Assembly (NCBI RefSeq): GCF_009696045.1
Contig: NZ_VUMT01000002.1
Coordinates: 124,001 to 188,000, forward strand
Direction: 5' to 3'
DNA from: Velocimicrobium porci
GTDB lineage: Bacteria; Bacillota; Clostridia; Lachnospirales; Lachnospiraceae
Length of the DNA stretch: 64,000 nucleotides
Part shown: piece by piece, positions 52,878-62,167 of the stretch
Layout: every line of letters starts with the position of its first letter
Numbering within the stretch: position 1 is the first letter of the stretch
Position numbers and translations under genes: made by a program
The notes under the pieces: generated by a model
The model's input: the letters and a program-made list of their open reading frames with translations, nothing else
Databases searched by the model: none
Told to the model about the DNA's origin: nothing

Positions 52878-54713
52878 TTATCGTTCCTTTCTTTCCTGCC
52901 AAAAAATATATCCTTTTTCAAGGCTTTTTCGATTATCTTCTGTATATGGCACGGCAGGAATACGAATCGAAACCGTCGTTCCCTCATCCGGCTCACTTTT
53001 CACACTAATACCATATTCTTTGCCAAAAAGAATCTGAATGCGGTTGTTTACATTCACAAGTCCGATACCCGATCCATGTTTCGGAACTCTATTACTATCT
53101 GTTAAAAGGAAACTAACTTCTTCCTCAGACATTCCGATTCCATTGTCTTCTACTGAAAGAGTAACGATTCCATCCTCTTCTCTTCCGATTACCTTGATTT
53201 CTCCGCAATCATCCATGCTACTCACTCCATAATTAATAGCATTTTCCAGTATAGGCTGTAAAATTAATTTTACTGTACAGTACGAATATATAGACGACTC
53301 CACATCAAATATTATGGAGAAGGCATTTTTATATCGAACTTTTTGTATATTCATATAGCTTTCTGCATGCTGCAGCTCGTCTTTTATAGTGATAACCGTA
53401 CGTCCCTTAGATAGACTGATTCGAAAAAGCTTCGCTAATTGCGAAATCATAAATACGGCATCATCGTTTCTCTCTCCCTCAACCATCCATGTAATAGAAT
53501 CCAATGCATTGTATAAAAAGTGAGGATTAATTTGACTTTGTAATGCGTCCAGTTCACTTTTTCTACGCTCATTTTGCTCTAAAACAATTTTTTTCATAAG
53601 AGTATCTATTTGCTCGTAGGAACGTTGTATAGAATATCCAAGATGCCTAATCTCTAGAAAACCTCCAATGTAAATTTCCGGTTTTTCTCCTGCTTCATAT
53701 TCCATGACAGAATCATTCAATTTTAAAATAGGTCTGGAAATTCGAACCGAAACAACACGATTAATAAATACAAGCATCATAGCCATCAGGAGCATGATCA
53801 TAGCAATAAAATATCGCATATTAATCATTCCATCTGTAAATGTCGAGTAAGGAATCACCCCAACTAACTTCCAGCCAGTATAGCTAATCGTATTAACAAT
53901 TACCTTTCGTCGTTCTCCATCAAAAGTTTCATCATAAACACCATCCTTATATTTTGCAGCTACTTCACTATTTTCACTAAAAATTCCATCACTAATCTGC
54001 ATCTGCCTAAGATGATAAATAATTTTTCCGTTGCTATCACAAAGATAGTAATACTGTCCGTTATTTAAGGTATTGATTTGATTTAGCATTCGTGAAATAC
54101 CGGAATAGTCCATATCTACAAGCAAAACACCTGTCTTTGATTCTCTATTATCCGTAATCTCAACAACACGGCTTAGCGAAATCACCCAATAATAACGATA
54201 CGTCCCATCATAAAATAAATTTTGAATATGGGGTGTGGAAAAATACATATTTTCCATTTTATTCATGGCACCTTTATACCATTCCTGCCTAGTTACATCG
54301 GGATCTTCTTTCTGTAATGCGACCGGTTCTGCCGCTATTAAGCTTCCATAACTATTGTATATGGCAATACTCCGCAAATTATCTCTATTGGCTTCATATA
54401 AAAGGTTCATTCCTTTTTGAATATCCTTGTTTTGACTAGAAAAGTCATTCTCTTTGACCACATTATAATAGACCGCATCGGATATCCGACGCATACTGAG
54501 CAAATAATCCTCTAAGTTATCTCCAGTCTGCTCCATTAGTTTTTGTGTACTTTGTATTATTTCCTGCCGTGACAGGGCAGAAAATCTAATGTACATCACA
54601 GTTCCAAGAATCAGCATGATAGAAAAAGATATCACGGAAAATGCAAGCATAATCGTAGATTGTATCCCTCTTGGCTTTAATCTCTTCAAACGTCTGAAAT
54701 ATTTATTTTTCAC
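52878..54713 (-). CDS. YesM-type sensor histidine kinase
   Basis: 611 residues from a GTG at 54713 that overlaps the regulator stop by 11 bases (GTGAAAAATAA) with GGAG 10 bases before. A longer in-frame reading would overlap the regulator by 140 bases and is rejected. Two membrane helices flank a large extracellular dCache-like region; HAMP, then His_kinase domain ALQSQINPHFLYNALDSITWM, and ATPase motifs ILENAINYGV and GSGIGLVNVNNRI. It likely reads sugar-loaded binding proteins and phosphorylates the adjacent regulator. Confidence 0.93.
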   Translation of the reverse strand: MKNKYFRRLKRLKPRGIQSTIMLAFSVISFSIMLILGTVMYIRFSALSRQEIIQSTQKLMEQTGDNLEDYLLSMRRISDAVYYNVVKENDFSSQNKDIQKGMNLLYEANRDNLRSIAIYNSYGSLIAAEPVALQKEDPDVTRQEWYKGAMNKMENMYFSTPHIQNLFYDGTYRYYWVISLSRVVEITDNRESKTGVLLVDMDYSGISRMLNQINTLNNGQYYYLCDSNGKIIYHLRQMQISDGIFSENSEVAAKYKDGVYDETFDGERRKVIVNTISYTGWKLVGVIPYSTFTDGMINMRYFIAMIMLLMAMMLVFINRVVSVRISRPILKLNDSVMEYEAGEKPEIYIGGFLEIRHLGYSIQRSYEQIDTLMKKIVLEQNERRKSELDALQSQINPHFLYNALDSITWMVEGERNDDAVFMISQLAKLFRISLSKGRTVITIKDELQHAESYMNIQKVRYKNAFSIIFDVESSIYSYCTVKLILQPILENAINYGVSSMDDCGEIKVIGREEDGIVTLSVEDNGIGMSEEEVSFLLTDSNRVPKHGSGIGLVNVNNRIQILFGKEYGISVKSEPDEGTTVSIRIPAVPYTEDNRKSLEKGYIFWQERKER

Positions 54714-56313
54714 TTTCTGTATGCTCCGTTCTATATTTTGAAGGTGATACTCCAAATCGTCTTTTAAATACATAACTAAAGTAATTTGGATCCGCGTAAC
54801 CGACATTCTTCGCAATAATGTAACTTTTTTCATTTGTTTCAATCAGCAAACGGGCCGCTCTCTCCATTCGATAGTCTGTTAGGTAACCAATAAACGAATT
54901 ACCTGTCTCTTTTTTAAAAATAGTAGAAAAATAGGAGTTTGATACATTCAAAGCCTCACAAACACTACTAAGAGAAAGCTCTTCATCAAAATAGTGATTA
55001 TGAACATAGTCCTCTGCCTTAAATACAAAAGATTTTGCTGAACTACTTCGAACACTAATCAATCGTTCACTAAAAGAAAGACTAATATCAATGAGCCATT
55101 TTCGCAGTGCGTCCGAGTCCAAGTCAAGGAGACGAGCATATAAATTCTTAATATTTCCAGAAAATTCTTCATTGTCAATATCATTATTTATAGTAAACCT
55201 ATATAATGAACTTATTAATTCCATAACATCAATCTGATACTGCTGCAAAGATTTCGTTGGAAAAGATATGTAATCGAAATACCGATTAGCTGCTTCAATG
55301 ATATCTTCATCAGAATTTAAACGAATGGTTTTAAATAGATTCGATAATTTTATTTCATTCACAGAACTAGATTCACGCATCTCCCGTGGAGCAATTTCTT
55401 TCATATTAATTGCCCTGGAAGATCCATAAATGACACGATAGGAAACCGCCTCCCTTGCACTGTTGTAAGATTGTGCTAATTCAATAATATTTTGGCAGAC
55501 CCGCCCGATTCCTACAGTAACAACAGCTCCGATAATGCGGTGCACATATTTACAAAAACGATCACACTCGTCGGTCAATTTTGACAATCTATTTTCACTT
55601 TTAAGTTGTACAATCATAACGGTGTTTTCAAGATAAGAAAAACATTTCGCCTTCCATTTTTCTCCCAAATATTCCTTCGCCTGTTTCTGAACAGAGGTGG
55701 ATAAAAGCAAAGGATTCATATTTTGCGGTATCTGGCTGGATGATGTGTGGATAACAAGACAGCAGAAAAATGGTCCCAAAAAAGAAATTTGATAATCCGA
55801 GAGATACTTTGCCATTTCATCTTCCATAATTTTTCCTTCGATTAGTGTAGAATAAAAATTAGCCTGCAAAAGTGGCAGAGATTCCATATAATATTTTTGC
55901 AATATCTCTTTGCTTCGTTTCTCACTTATTTCCTGATCTAGTTTTATTTTCATCTGCGTGAACACATTAGTAAGCTCTAACGCATTAACTGGTTTTAGAA
56001 TATACTCTTCTGCTTCCAAATGAACAGCCTCTTTCGCATATTCAAATTCATCAAATCCTGTAAAAAAAAGAATCTTAGTGGCAGGAAATTCTGTCTTAAT
56101 ATGATTCGACAGCTCCATACCATCCATATACGGCATTTTGATATCTGTCATAACAACATCCGGCTGAAATTCCTCCACCATCTCAAGGGCCTTTGCACCA
56201 TTGTTAGCATATCCAATCACCGTAAACCCGATTCCTTCCCAATCAATTTTTCTCATGATAACCCGTATTACATCTTCCTCATCGTCCACCAAAAGTACTG
56301 TATATGTATCCAT
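54703..56313 (-). CDS. YesN-type response regulator with AraC DNA-binding domain
   Basis: 536 residues. Receiver with LVDDEEDV, phospho-Asp in VVMTDIKMPYMDG and Lys in ILKPVN; a central linker region; and an AraC-type double helix-turn-helix at the end (LSLSSVCEALNVSNSYFSTIFKKETGNSF, then KNVGYADPNYFSYVFKRRFGVSPSKYR). Partner of the YesM kinase. Probably activates the mgl operon in response to its sugar. Confidence 0.94.
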   Translation of the reverse strand: MDTYTVLLVDDEEDVIRVIMRKIDWEGIGFTVIGYANNGAKALEMVEEFQPDVVMTDIKMPYMDGMELSNHIKTEFPATKILFFTGFDEFEYAKEAVHLEAEEYILKPVNALELTNVFTQMKIKLDQEISEKRSKEILQKYYMESLPLLQANFYSTLIEGKIMEDEMAKYLSDYQISFLGPFFCCLVIHTSSSQIPQNMNPLLLSTSVQKQAKEYLGEKWKAKCFSYLENTVMIVQLKSENRLSKLTDECDRFCKYVHRIIGAVVTVGIGRVCQNIIELAQSYNSAREAVSYRVIYGSSRAINMKEIAPREMRESSSVNEIKLSNLFKTIRLNSDEDIIEAANRYFDYISFPTKSLQQYQIDVMELISSLYRFTINNDIDNEEFSGNIKNLYARLLDLDSDALRKWLIDISLSFSERLISVRSSSAKSFVFKAEDYVHNHYFDEELSLSSVCEALNVSNSYFSTIFKKETGNSFIGYLTDYRMERAARLLIETNEKSYIIAKNVGYADPNYFSYVFKRRFGVSPSKYRTEHTESEK

Positions 56314-56420
56314 GTCCTTGTCTCCATATATGTGAAATTTGATTCATTTTTACAACTTTGATACCTCCATATTATACCAAATTCACAAATGAATGTAAAT
56401 ATAGTTAGACTGGGCAAACG

Positions 56421-56451
56421 AAAAAGAGCCAGAATTTCTTCTGACCCTTTT
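56421..56451 (-). terminator. Terminator of the mglBAC operon
   Basis: 13-bp arms with G-U wobbles (AAAAGGGTCAGAA with TTCTGGCTCTTTT on the minus strand), 4-nt loop, T-run after, 16 bases past the permease stop. Confidence 0.75.
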
Positions 56452-56466
56452 GATAGTAATCCATCC

Positions 56467-58128
56467 TTATTTTTTCTGAACATACTTTAGGCAGTCAAGT
56501 GTTACTGCTACTAAAATGATAATACCTGAAAATACAAACTGAAGATTTGTATCAATACCAAGAATTGTAAGGGAATACGTAAGTGCAGTAAAGATACATA
56601 CACCAACTACAACACCTGAAATCTTTCCAATACCACCAGTAAAAGATACACCTCCTACTACACAGGCTGCAATTGCGTCCATCTCCCAGCCCTGTCCATA
56701 GGCTGCAGAGCCAGATCCAACCATTCTTGCACATTCCAGCCATGAACCAAATCCATAAAGAATACCTGCCAGAACAAATGCTCCTACTGTAACTGTAAAG
56801 ACAGAAATACCTGAAACGGTTGCTGCTTCCGGATTACCTCCTACTGCATACAAATTTTTACCAAATGTTGTTTTATTCCAAATGAACCATACAATTATAA
56901 TCGCTGCTAAAGCCCAAAGAATAATTGTAGGGAACCCATTTACTTTTGGAATTACCATATTTGGTATTGCAGGTTCAATTGCACCAAATGACACACCTTT
57001 TGTCGCATATGTAACAAGACCAAAGATTACTAACATATTAGCCATTGTGGAAATAAACGGATGCATTTTAAATTTGGCAGTGAAGAAGCCTGCAATTGCT
57101 GTAAAGAAGGTGCAAAAAAGTACACACATTACTAATGCCAAAATTACTCTTAGACCAAGTGGCATAGCTGTAAAATCAAATATATGCCCGAAAACACCAC
57201 CTGTATTAACTCCCTGATGCATAATAATCGTTGCCGTTGTCATACCCATGCCGACCATACGTCCAATCGAAAGGTCCGTACCTGTAAGAAGAATCAATCC
57301 CGCAACACCAAGTGCAAAGAACATTCGTGGTGAAGCCTGCTGAAGAATATTTAAAACATTATTATAAGTAAGCAGAGGCGAACCCTTTAATATTGGTGTA
57401 ATGATGCATAGCATAATAAATATCATAATAATCGCAATATACAAACCATTTTGCAAGAAAAATGCTCTACGATTAAATGTATACTTGTAATTTTCCAGCT
57501 TCTGTGCTCTTGTCTCCAAAAAGGTGAATTTTGACATACGAAGCATATCAATGAGATGATATTTATAAGTATACGCAGCATGTCTTCTGTCTTTTATCTG
57601 TTGAAGTTCTTTTTCCAACTCCATTTTAGCATCAAAAAGACGATTTTTATAAACATACTTTTCATCCTTTACTTCCTGATGGTCAGAAAGCTTGGAAATA
57701 ATCTGCTGATGCTCTTTTTCTAACTCTTCCACTCTTTTGCGATAATTTTCTTTTGCAACTACTTTTTCCGCAGCACAACTTTCTTTCACCTTCTGGTAAT
57801 ATTCTTTATCAAAATGTGCTTTTAGATAAGCTTCCGCATCTGAAATTAATTTTTTAATTTCATCCTTATTTTTTGCTTCTACCTCTTTCGCTTTTTCAAG
57901 CTCTGCACGTTCTTTCTCTATTCTCTTTTCCTTTTCTTCTTTTGTAATCGTACGATTTTTCTTCACTCCATCAATATGATTTTGTAGAGCGACAACCTTG
58001 TCTGTACCATCCACTCTTAGACTGTCAATCTTTTTCTGAATGTTACCGATATAATCCTCAATCGGCTGACGAATCTTTATCTCCTGTTCAGCCGTAAGAA
58101 TCTTACTGTTTCCATTAGCCATATCCAT
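56467..58128 (-). CDS. mglC: Galactose/methylgalactoside ABC permease with N-terminal coiled-coil extension
   Basis: About 553 residues; standard MglC is about 336. The C-terminal two thirds (from about residue 225) form the multi-helix permease with GLILLTGTDLSIGRMVGMGM and GGNPEAATVSGISVF, AACVVGGVSFTGGIGKISG. The first 215 residues are soluble, very Lys/Glu rich with heptad character (TKEEKEKRIEKERAELEKAK, VEELEKEHQQIISKLSDHQE), predicted as cytoplasmic coiled coil. I use the ATG at 58128 after AAGGGAG. It starts 12 bases past mglA. Confidence 0.9.
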   Translation of the reverse strand: MDMANGNSKILTAEQEIKIRQPIEDYIGNIQKKIDSLRVDGTDKVVALQNHIDGVKKNRTITKEEKEKRIEKERAELEKAKEVEAKNKDEIKKLISDAEAYLKAHFDKEYYQKVKESCAAEKVVAKENYRKRVEELEKEHQQIISKLSDHQEVKDEKYVYKNRLFDAKMELEKELQQIKDRRHAAYTYKYHLIDMLRMSKFTFLETRAQKLENYKYTFNRRAFFLQNGLYIAIIMIFIMLCIITPILKGSPLLTYNNVLNILQQASPRMFFALGVAGLILLTGTDLSIGRMVGMGMTTATIIMHQGVNTGGVFGHIFDFTAMPLGLRVILALVMCVLFCTFFTAIAGFFTAKFKMHPFISTMANMLVIFGLVTYATKGVSFGAIEPAIPNMVIPKVNGFPTIILWALAAIIIVWFIWNKTTFGKNLYAVGGNPEAATVSGISVFTVTVGAFVLAGILYGFGSWLECARMVGSGSAAYGQGWEMDAIAACVVGGVSFTGGIGKISGVVVGVCIFTALTYSLTILGIDTNLQFVFSGIIILVAVTLDCLKYVQKK

Positions 58129-58140
58129 CAATCTCCCTTA

Positions 58141-59649
58141 TTATAGATATTTTGCACTAAGTCTTAAAAGCTCCTCCTGATTTGTTTCTTTCGTATTAAC
58201 AATTCCAGAAAGATGTCCATTCGACATAACACCAATGCGATTCGTAATTCCTAGAATCTCCGGCATTTCAGAAGAAACAACAATAATTGTCTTTCCCTGT
58301 TTCGCCATTTTAATAATCAACTCATATATTTCGTATTTCGCACCAACATCAATTCCTCTTGTAGGCTCATCCATCATAAATACCTGTGGAGCACGTTCTA
58401 ACCATTTTCCAAAAATAACTTTTTGTTGGTTACCGCCAGAAAGACTTGAAATTAAATCATCCGGTCCCATACACTTTGTATACATGACTTTAATTTCATT
58501 CGCAGTTGCTTTTACCATCTTGGTATCAGAAAGTGCAGGTCCCGATTTATACTGTTTCAGATTAGCAATTGTTGTATTAAATGTCAGGTCGCCCTTCAAG
58601 AAAAGTCCATTTGCTTTTCTTTCTTCTGTAATCATAGCAAACCCATGCTCCATAGCTTCCTTCACGCTACTAAAATTCATGAGCTGACCATTAAAATAAA
58701 CACGTCCTGCTGCTCTCGTACGAACACCAAAAATAGTTTCCAAAAGCTCCGTACGTCCTGCACCAACCAAGCCATATAGTCCAAAAATTTCTCCTTCTCT
58801 TACATCAAATGTAATATCCTGTAAATGAGGTTCAAACTTTGTAGACAGATGCTGAATTGACAAAATCACATCCTTTGGCTCATTATCAACTGGTGGAAAA
58901 CGTTTTTCAAGAGAACGGCCAACCATAGCTGCAATCAGTTCATTCATGTCTGTATCTTTCGAACTTTTTGTCATAACAAGGTTACCGTCACGCAGTACAG
59001 ATACCTCATCACATATCTCAAAAATTTCATCCATTTTATGAGAAATATAAATTATAGCTATTCCTTGTTTTTTTAACATTCTCATCATTTCAAAGAGTTT
59101 ATCAACCTCCTGAACAGTCAAAGAAGACGTTGGCTCGTCGAGAACAATTACCTTTGAATTATATGAAATTGCTTTCGCAATTTCACACATTTGTCTTTGT
59201 GATACAGACATTTTTCTCATTGGCTGTGTAAGGTCGACAGTCATACCTAACTTTCTAAAAAGCTCAGAAGCTTCCTTTTTCATTCTGCCTTCATCTACTA
59301 CGCCCATGGCATTGACGGGATAACGTCCAAGAAACAGATTATCAATTACATTTCGTTCCAAACATTGATTCAGCTCTTGGTGGACCATTGCAATACCGTT
59401 TTCCAAAGCATCTTTTGGTCCAAGAAAGCTTACTTCTTTTCCTTCAAGGAAAATATTGCCCTCATCTTTTTGATAGGTACCAAAAAGACACTTCATCATT
59501 GTTGACTTACCAGCTCCATTTTCCCCCATAAGTCCCATAACAGTTCCACGCTTTACATCTAGATTGATGTGATCAAGAACTCTGTTTCGACCAAAGGATT
59601 TGCTCATACCGCGTATTGATAAGACAATATCATCTTTCTTATCTGCCAT
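58141..59649 (-). CDS. mglA: Galactose/methylgalactoside import ATP-binding protein
   Basis: About 502 residues with two fused ATPase domains, typical of ribose/galactose importers. Domain 1: GENGAGKSTMMK, signature MSVSQRQMCEIA, VLDEPTSSL. Domain 2: degenerate P-loop GLVGAGRTELLE, LSGGNQQKVIFGKWL and MMDEPTRGID. The ATG at 59649 follows GGGGTG by six bases; a GTG three codons earlier is rejected. Drives sugar import with the mglC permease and the binding protein upstream. Confidence 0.95.
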   Translation of the reverse strand: MADKKDDIVLSIRGMSKSFGRNRVLDHINLDVKRGTVMGLMGENGAGKSTMMKCLFGTYQKDEGNIFLEGKEVSFLGPKDALENGIAMVHQELNQCLERNVIDNLFLGRYPVNAMGVVDEGRMKKEASELFRKLGMTVDLTQPMRKMSVSQRQMCEIAKAISYNSKVIVLDEPTSSLTVQEVDKLFEMMRMLKKQGIAIIYISHKMDEIFEICDEVSVLRDGNLVMTKSSKDTDMNELIAAMVGRSLEKRFPPVDNEPKDVILSIQHLSTKFEPHLQDITFDVREGEIFGLYGLVGAGRTELLETIFGVRTRAAGRVYFNGQLMNFSSVKEAMEHGFAMITEERKANGLFLKGDLTFNTTIANLKQYKSGPALSDTKMVKATANEIKVMYTKCMGPDDLISSLSGGNQQKVIFGKWLERAPQVFMMDEPTRGIDVGAKYEIYELIIKMAKQGKTIIVVSSEMPEILGITNRIGVMSNGHLSGIVNTKETNQEELLRLSAKYL

Positions 59650-59748
59650 TGTTTTCACCCCTGTATGTGAATATTAATTCTGTGTTAAATAAACTATTAG
59701 GGAGAATTTCTTCTCCCTAATAATCTGCCATCTCTATTTCAATTGATA

Positions 59749-61065
59749 TTATTGACTAAGTATAGATGTGTAGGAAGTTGCATTATCTGTCTTAACCATA
59801 TTAATTGCAAATGCGTCATACTGACTTGGATTTCCAAGACGATTTGTAATATTGGATTCTGTCTGTCCATCACCACCGATGTACTCAACATCAAGGTTAA
59901 GAAGATCGTCGTAGTTCTGAAGAAGTGGCTGATATGTGGAGCTCAAGAAGTTATCAGCAGCGTTGTAAATATCTAACCATACCTTCTTTGTAGCATGTGA
60001 ACTTTCATCTAACTGTTTTGATACAGGTTCATAAACCTTTGTAGAATCTGTAAAATCTTTATAATTATCAGCTGTTACTGCAACATTCAGTGCATAATAA
60101 GAACGTTCATCTTCTCTGTATACATATACATCATCACTTAAAACATTACCTGCTTCGTCTGCTGTACCAATACCTGTATCAATATCAACATCATCAAGAG
60201 CGTTACGAAGAACACGAAGTGTCAGATAAGCCTGAACATCTGCATGTTGGCTGATTGTTCCGCCATAGCCTTCTGCAATTGCAGCAACTGCATCACTATT
60301 TGCATCGTATCCGAATGTAGGAACCTTGTTATCTTTTGACCATGCATTGAACATAGACATTCCCATTCCATCGTTGTTGGAAGCAACGATATCAATCTGA
60401 TTACCAAAAGATGAAGACCATGTACCGATTGCATTACCAGCAGTAGCAGCATCCCATGTAGCACCTGCGGAGTTTTTCATTTCCTGAGAAGCAAGTTCTC
60501 TTACTACATATTTCTTTCCGCCAACCTCAATTGAGCCATCCTGTACTGTTTTTGATGCTCCATCTGTATTCGTTCCAATTGGATCACTATTGATATCTCC
60601 GTCCTTCTCTACACCTGTACCAAGAGCCTTACGAACACCTCTTGTACGGGCAATGGAGTCATTATGTCCGATATCACCAATTGCTAAAACGTAACCAATT
60701 ATGCCATCCCCATTGCGGTCAATTTTATCAATATTTTTCTCAATATAGTCTTTTACCATTGTACCTTGAAGCTCAGCACCTTGATTTGCATCAAATCCTA
60801 CATAATAAGTAGCATCATTGAAAGTTAAAGCTGCCTTATCAAGTTCCCCTGTAGAGCTGTTCGATGGCTGACGGTTGAACCATACTAAAGGCTTATCCTT
60901 ATTTGCAACCTCTTTGCTTTCCGTATCCTTTCCAGTTTCTGCCTCACCTTCCGCTTTTGGTGCATTCCCATCCCCTGACGAAGAAGAACTACCACTAGAA
61001 CCACATCCGATCATTGAAAATGCAAGCATTGCTGTCATTGCTACTAAAACAATTTTTTTTCTCAT
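59749..61065 (-). CDS. mglB: Galactose/glucose-type binding lipoprotein, circularly permuted
   Basis: 438 residues. Lipobox IGC (Cys21), Ser/Gly/acidic linker to residue 57, then KPLVWFNRQP, which corresponds to residues 120-129 of the canonical homologue at 50788-51840. The rest follows in order: Ca-loop DRNGDGIIGY, IGHNDSIARTR, TWDAATAG, ASNNDGMGMS, TFGYDANSDA. The C-terminal 79 residues (360-438) read VWLDIYNAADNF, LDVEYIGGDGQ and YDAFAINMVKTD, matching the canonical N-terminal piece. All sugar- and calcium-binding residues remain. First gene of mglBAC; a TATACT -10 without a good -35 lies upstream, as expected if activator dependent. Confidence 0.88.
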   Translation of the reverse strand: MRKKIVLVAMTAMLAFSMIGCGSSGSSSSSGDGNAPKAEGEAETGKDTESKEVANKDKPLVWFNRQPSNSSTGELDKAALTFNDATYYVGFDANQGAELQGTMVKDYIEKNIDKIDRNGDGIIGYVLAIGDIGHNDSIARTRGVRKALGTGVEKDGDINSDPIGTNTDGASKTVQDGSIEVGGKKYVVRELASQEMKNSAGATWDAATAGNAIGTWSSSFGNQIDIVASNNDGMGMSMFNAWSKDNKVPTFGYDANSDAVAAIAEGYGGTISQHADVQAYLTLRVLRNALDDVDIDTGIGTADEAGNVLSDDVYVYREDERSYYALNVAVTADNYKDFTDSTKVYEPVSKQLDESSHATKKVWLDIYNAADNFLSSTYQPLLQNYDDLLNLDVEYIGGDGQTESNITNRLGNPSQYDAFAINMVKTDNATSYTSILSQ

Positions 61066-61481
61066 ATCCGCTTTTCCTCCTTTAGTTTAACACTACTTAG
61101 TTACTTTCTTTGTTCATATTGACAGTATATACGATATTACAAGAAGAAAACATGGAATATTTTTTTATTTTGATTAAAATTTTTAAGATTTTATTAGTTA
61201 ATTTTAATAATATATTTTGTTTTTCTCTTTATCTTTTGAGTAATCTTAAATCAGCATGTCGATTTTCAAACCATTAAATTATATTAAAACAAATTTTTTC
61301 AGGATAAAACTGTTCCACAATGAAAAATTTTCCCGTTCTACTTTTTTCCATTCTTGTCCCTAATCATACATACCATATTATTCAAAGCTAATTCTCTGTT
61401 ACATTCTGACTCACATTTTACAGTAATATTTATTTTTAAAAAAAGAAATGACTAATTTTTTATTTTTCATAAAATTTCTCT
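61066..61481. other. Intergenic region upstream of mglB
   Basis: 416 bases, very AT-rich. The proximal part carries AAAGGAGGAAAAG before mglB and a candidate -10 TATACT (61122-61127 region, minus strand) lacking a -35, consistent with YesN-type activation. I see no gene, terminator or repeat in 61150-61480. Confidence 0.5.
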
Positions 61482-62018
61482 TTATATTTTATATACAAAG
61501 CCTCCATTAATTATTTTACGTGCATGCCAAGTTGACGAACTACTTCCTGACATATCAAAACCTAACCCTTCAAACATAGAAAAGCTTGCTCCCATAGAAA
61601 CCTCCGAAGTACTCTCAACTGTGACGATTGCATTTCCATATACTTCAAATCTATTTGGTGCCATCTTAGTCCAACCACTTTGCTTTTCTTTCAGTTTCCA
61701 TCCACCGCTACTAGCCTCTTTCCAATAAATATTTGTCGCTTTCACTATTTCATGAAAAGAACCACTAAAATACATCAAAATGTCTCCATATAAGCGTGGT
61801 TTAATTCCCCTACCACAATCATACTCTTCGTATATTGTTTTATTATAATTAGTGCGCAGTAAATTCGTAATTTCACCAACTGTTCGAAGGATTTCTCCCG
61901 TTTTTTTATCCTTGATTGTTACTCTTGTTTCACTTAAGTTTTCTTGTCTTTCAATATCAATTTCATCAGACAAATAAGTTACTTCAACCGAAATATCATT
62001 CCAGTTCTTTTCCGTCAA
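61482..62018 (-). CDS. Hypothetical protein, probably 5'-truncated or frameshifted
   Basis: 178 codons from a TTG that follows an in-frame TGA directly and has no ribosome site. The sequence (VTIKDKKTGEILRTVGEIT, YEEYDCGRGIKPRLYGDILMYF, FEVYGNAIVTVESTSEVSMG) is a soluble beta-rich protein with Gly/Ser-rich C-terminus; no family recognised. A second frame just upstream (62062-62000) reads MQSVPKYDQLCQMIDGKELE and could be its true N-terminus joined by a frameshift near GAACTGGAATGA. So it is either a small real gene or a damaged one. It has no operon partner. Confidence 0.5.
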   Translation of the reverse strand: MTEKNWNDISVEVTYLSDEIDIERQENLSETRVTIKDKKTGEILRTVGEITNLLRTNYNKTIYEEYDCGRGIKPRLYGDILMYFSGSFHEIVKATNIYWKEASSGGWKLKEKQSGWTKMAPNRFEVYGNAIVTVESTSEVSMGASFSMFEGLGFDMSGSSSSTWHARKIINGGFVYKI

Positions 62019-62092
62019 TCATTTGGCATAGTTGGTCGTATTTTGGCACACTTTGCATAATAATTCATTTAATTTATATTTTACGCAAAAAT

Positions 62093-62138
62093 AAGAAGCT
62101 TGTGCACAGCAATCTTTATTACTGCATACAAGCTTCTT
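62093..62138 (-). terminator. thrS terminator
   Basis: AAGAAGCTTGT (62093-62103) pairs with ACAAGCTTCTT (62128-62138); ATTTTTG follows on the minus strand. 30 bases after the thrS stop. Confidence 0.75.
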
Positions 62139-62167
62139 AGTCATAAATTCTTTATGAAGCCTACTTC

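Noticed and set aside
54714-54842. Longer N-terminus for the YesM-like kinase
   Set aside because: It would overlap the regulator's coding sequence by 140 bases; a GTG with a GGAG site at 54713 explains the start better.
32427-62167. Integrative element or prophage carrying the accessory block
   Set aside because: No integrase, transposase, relaxase or flanking direct repeats were found in the window.
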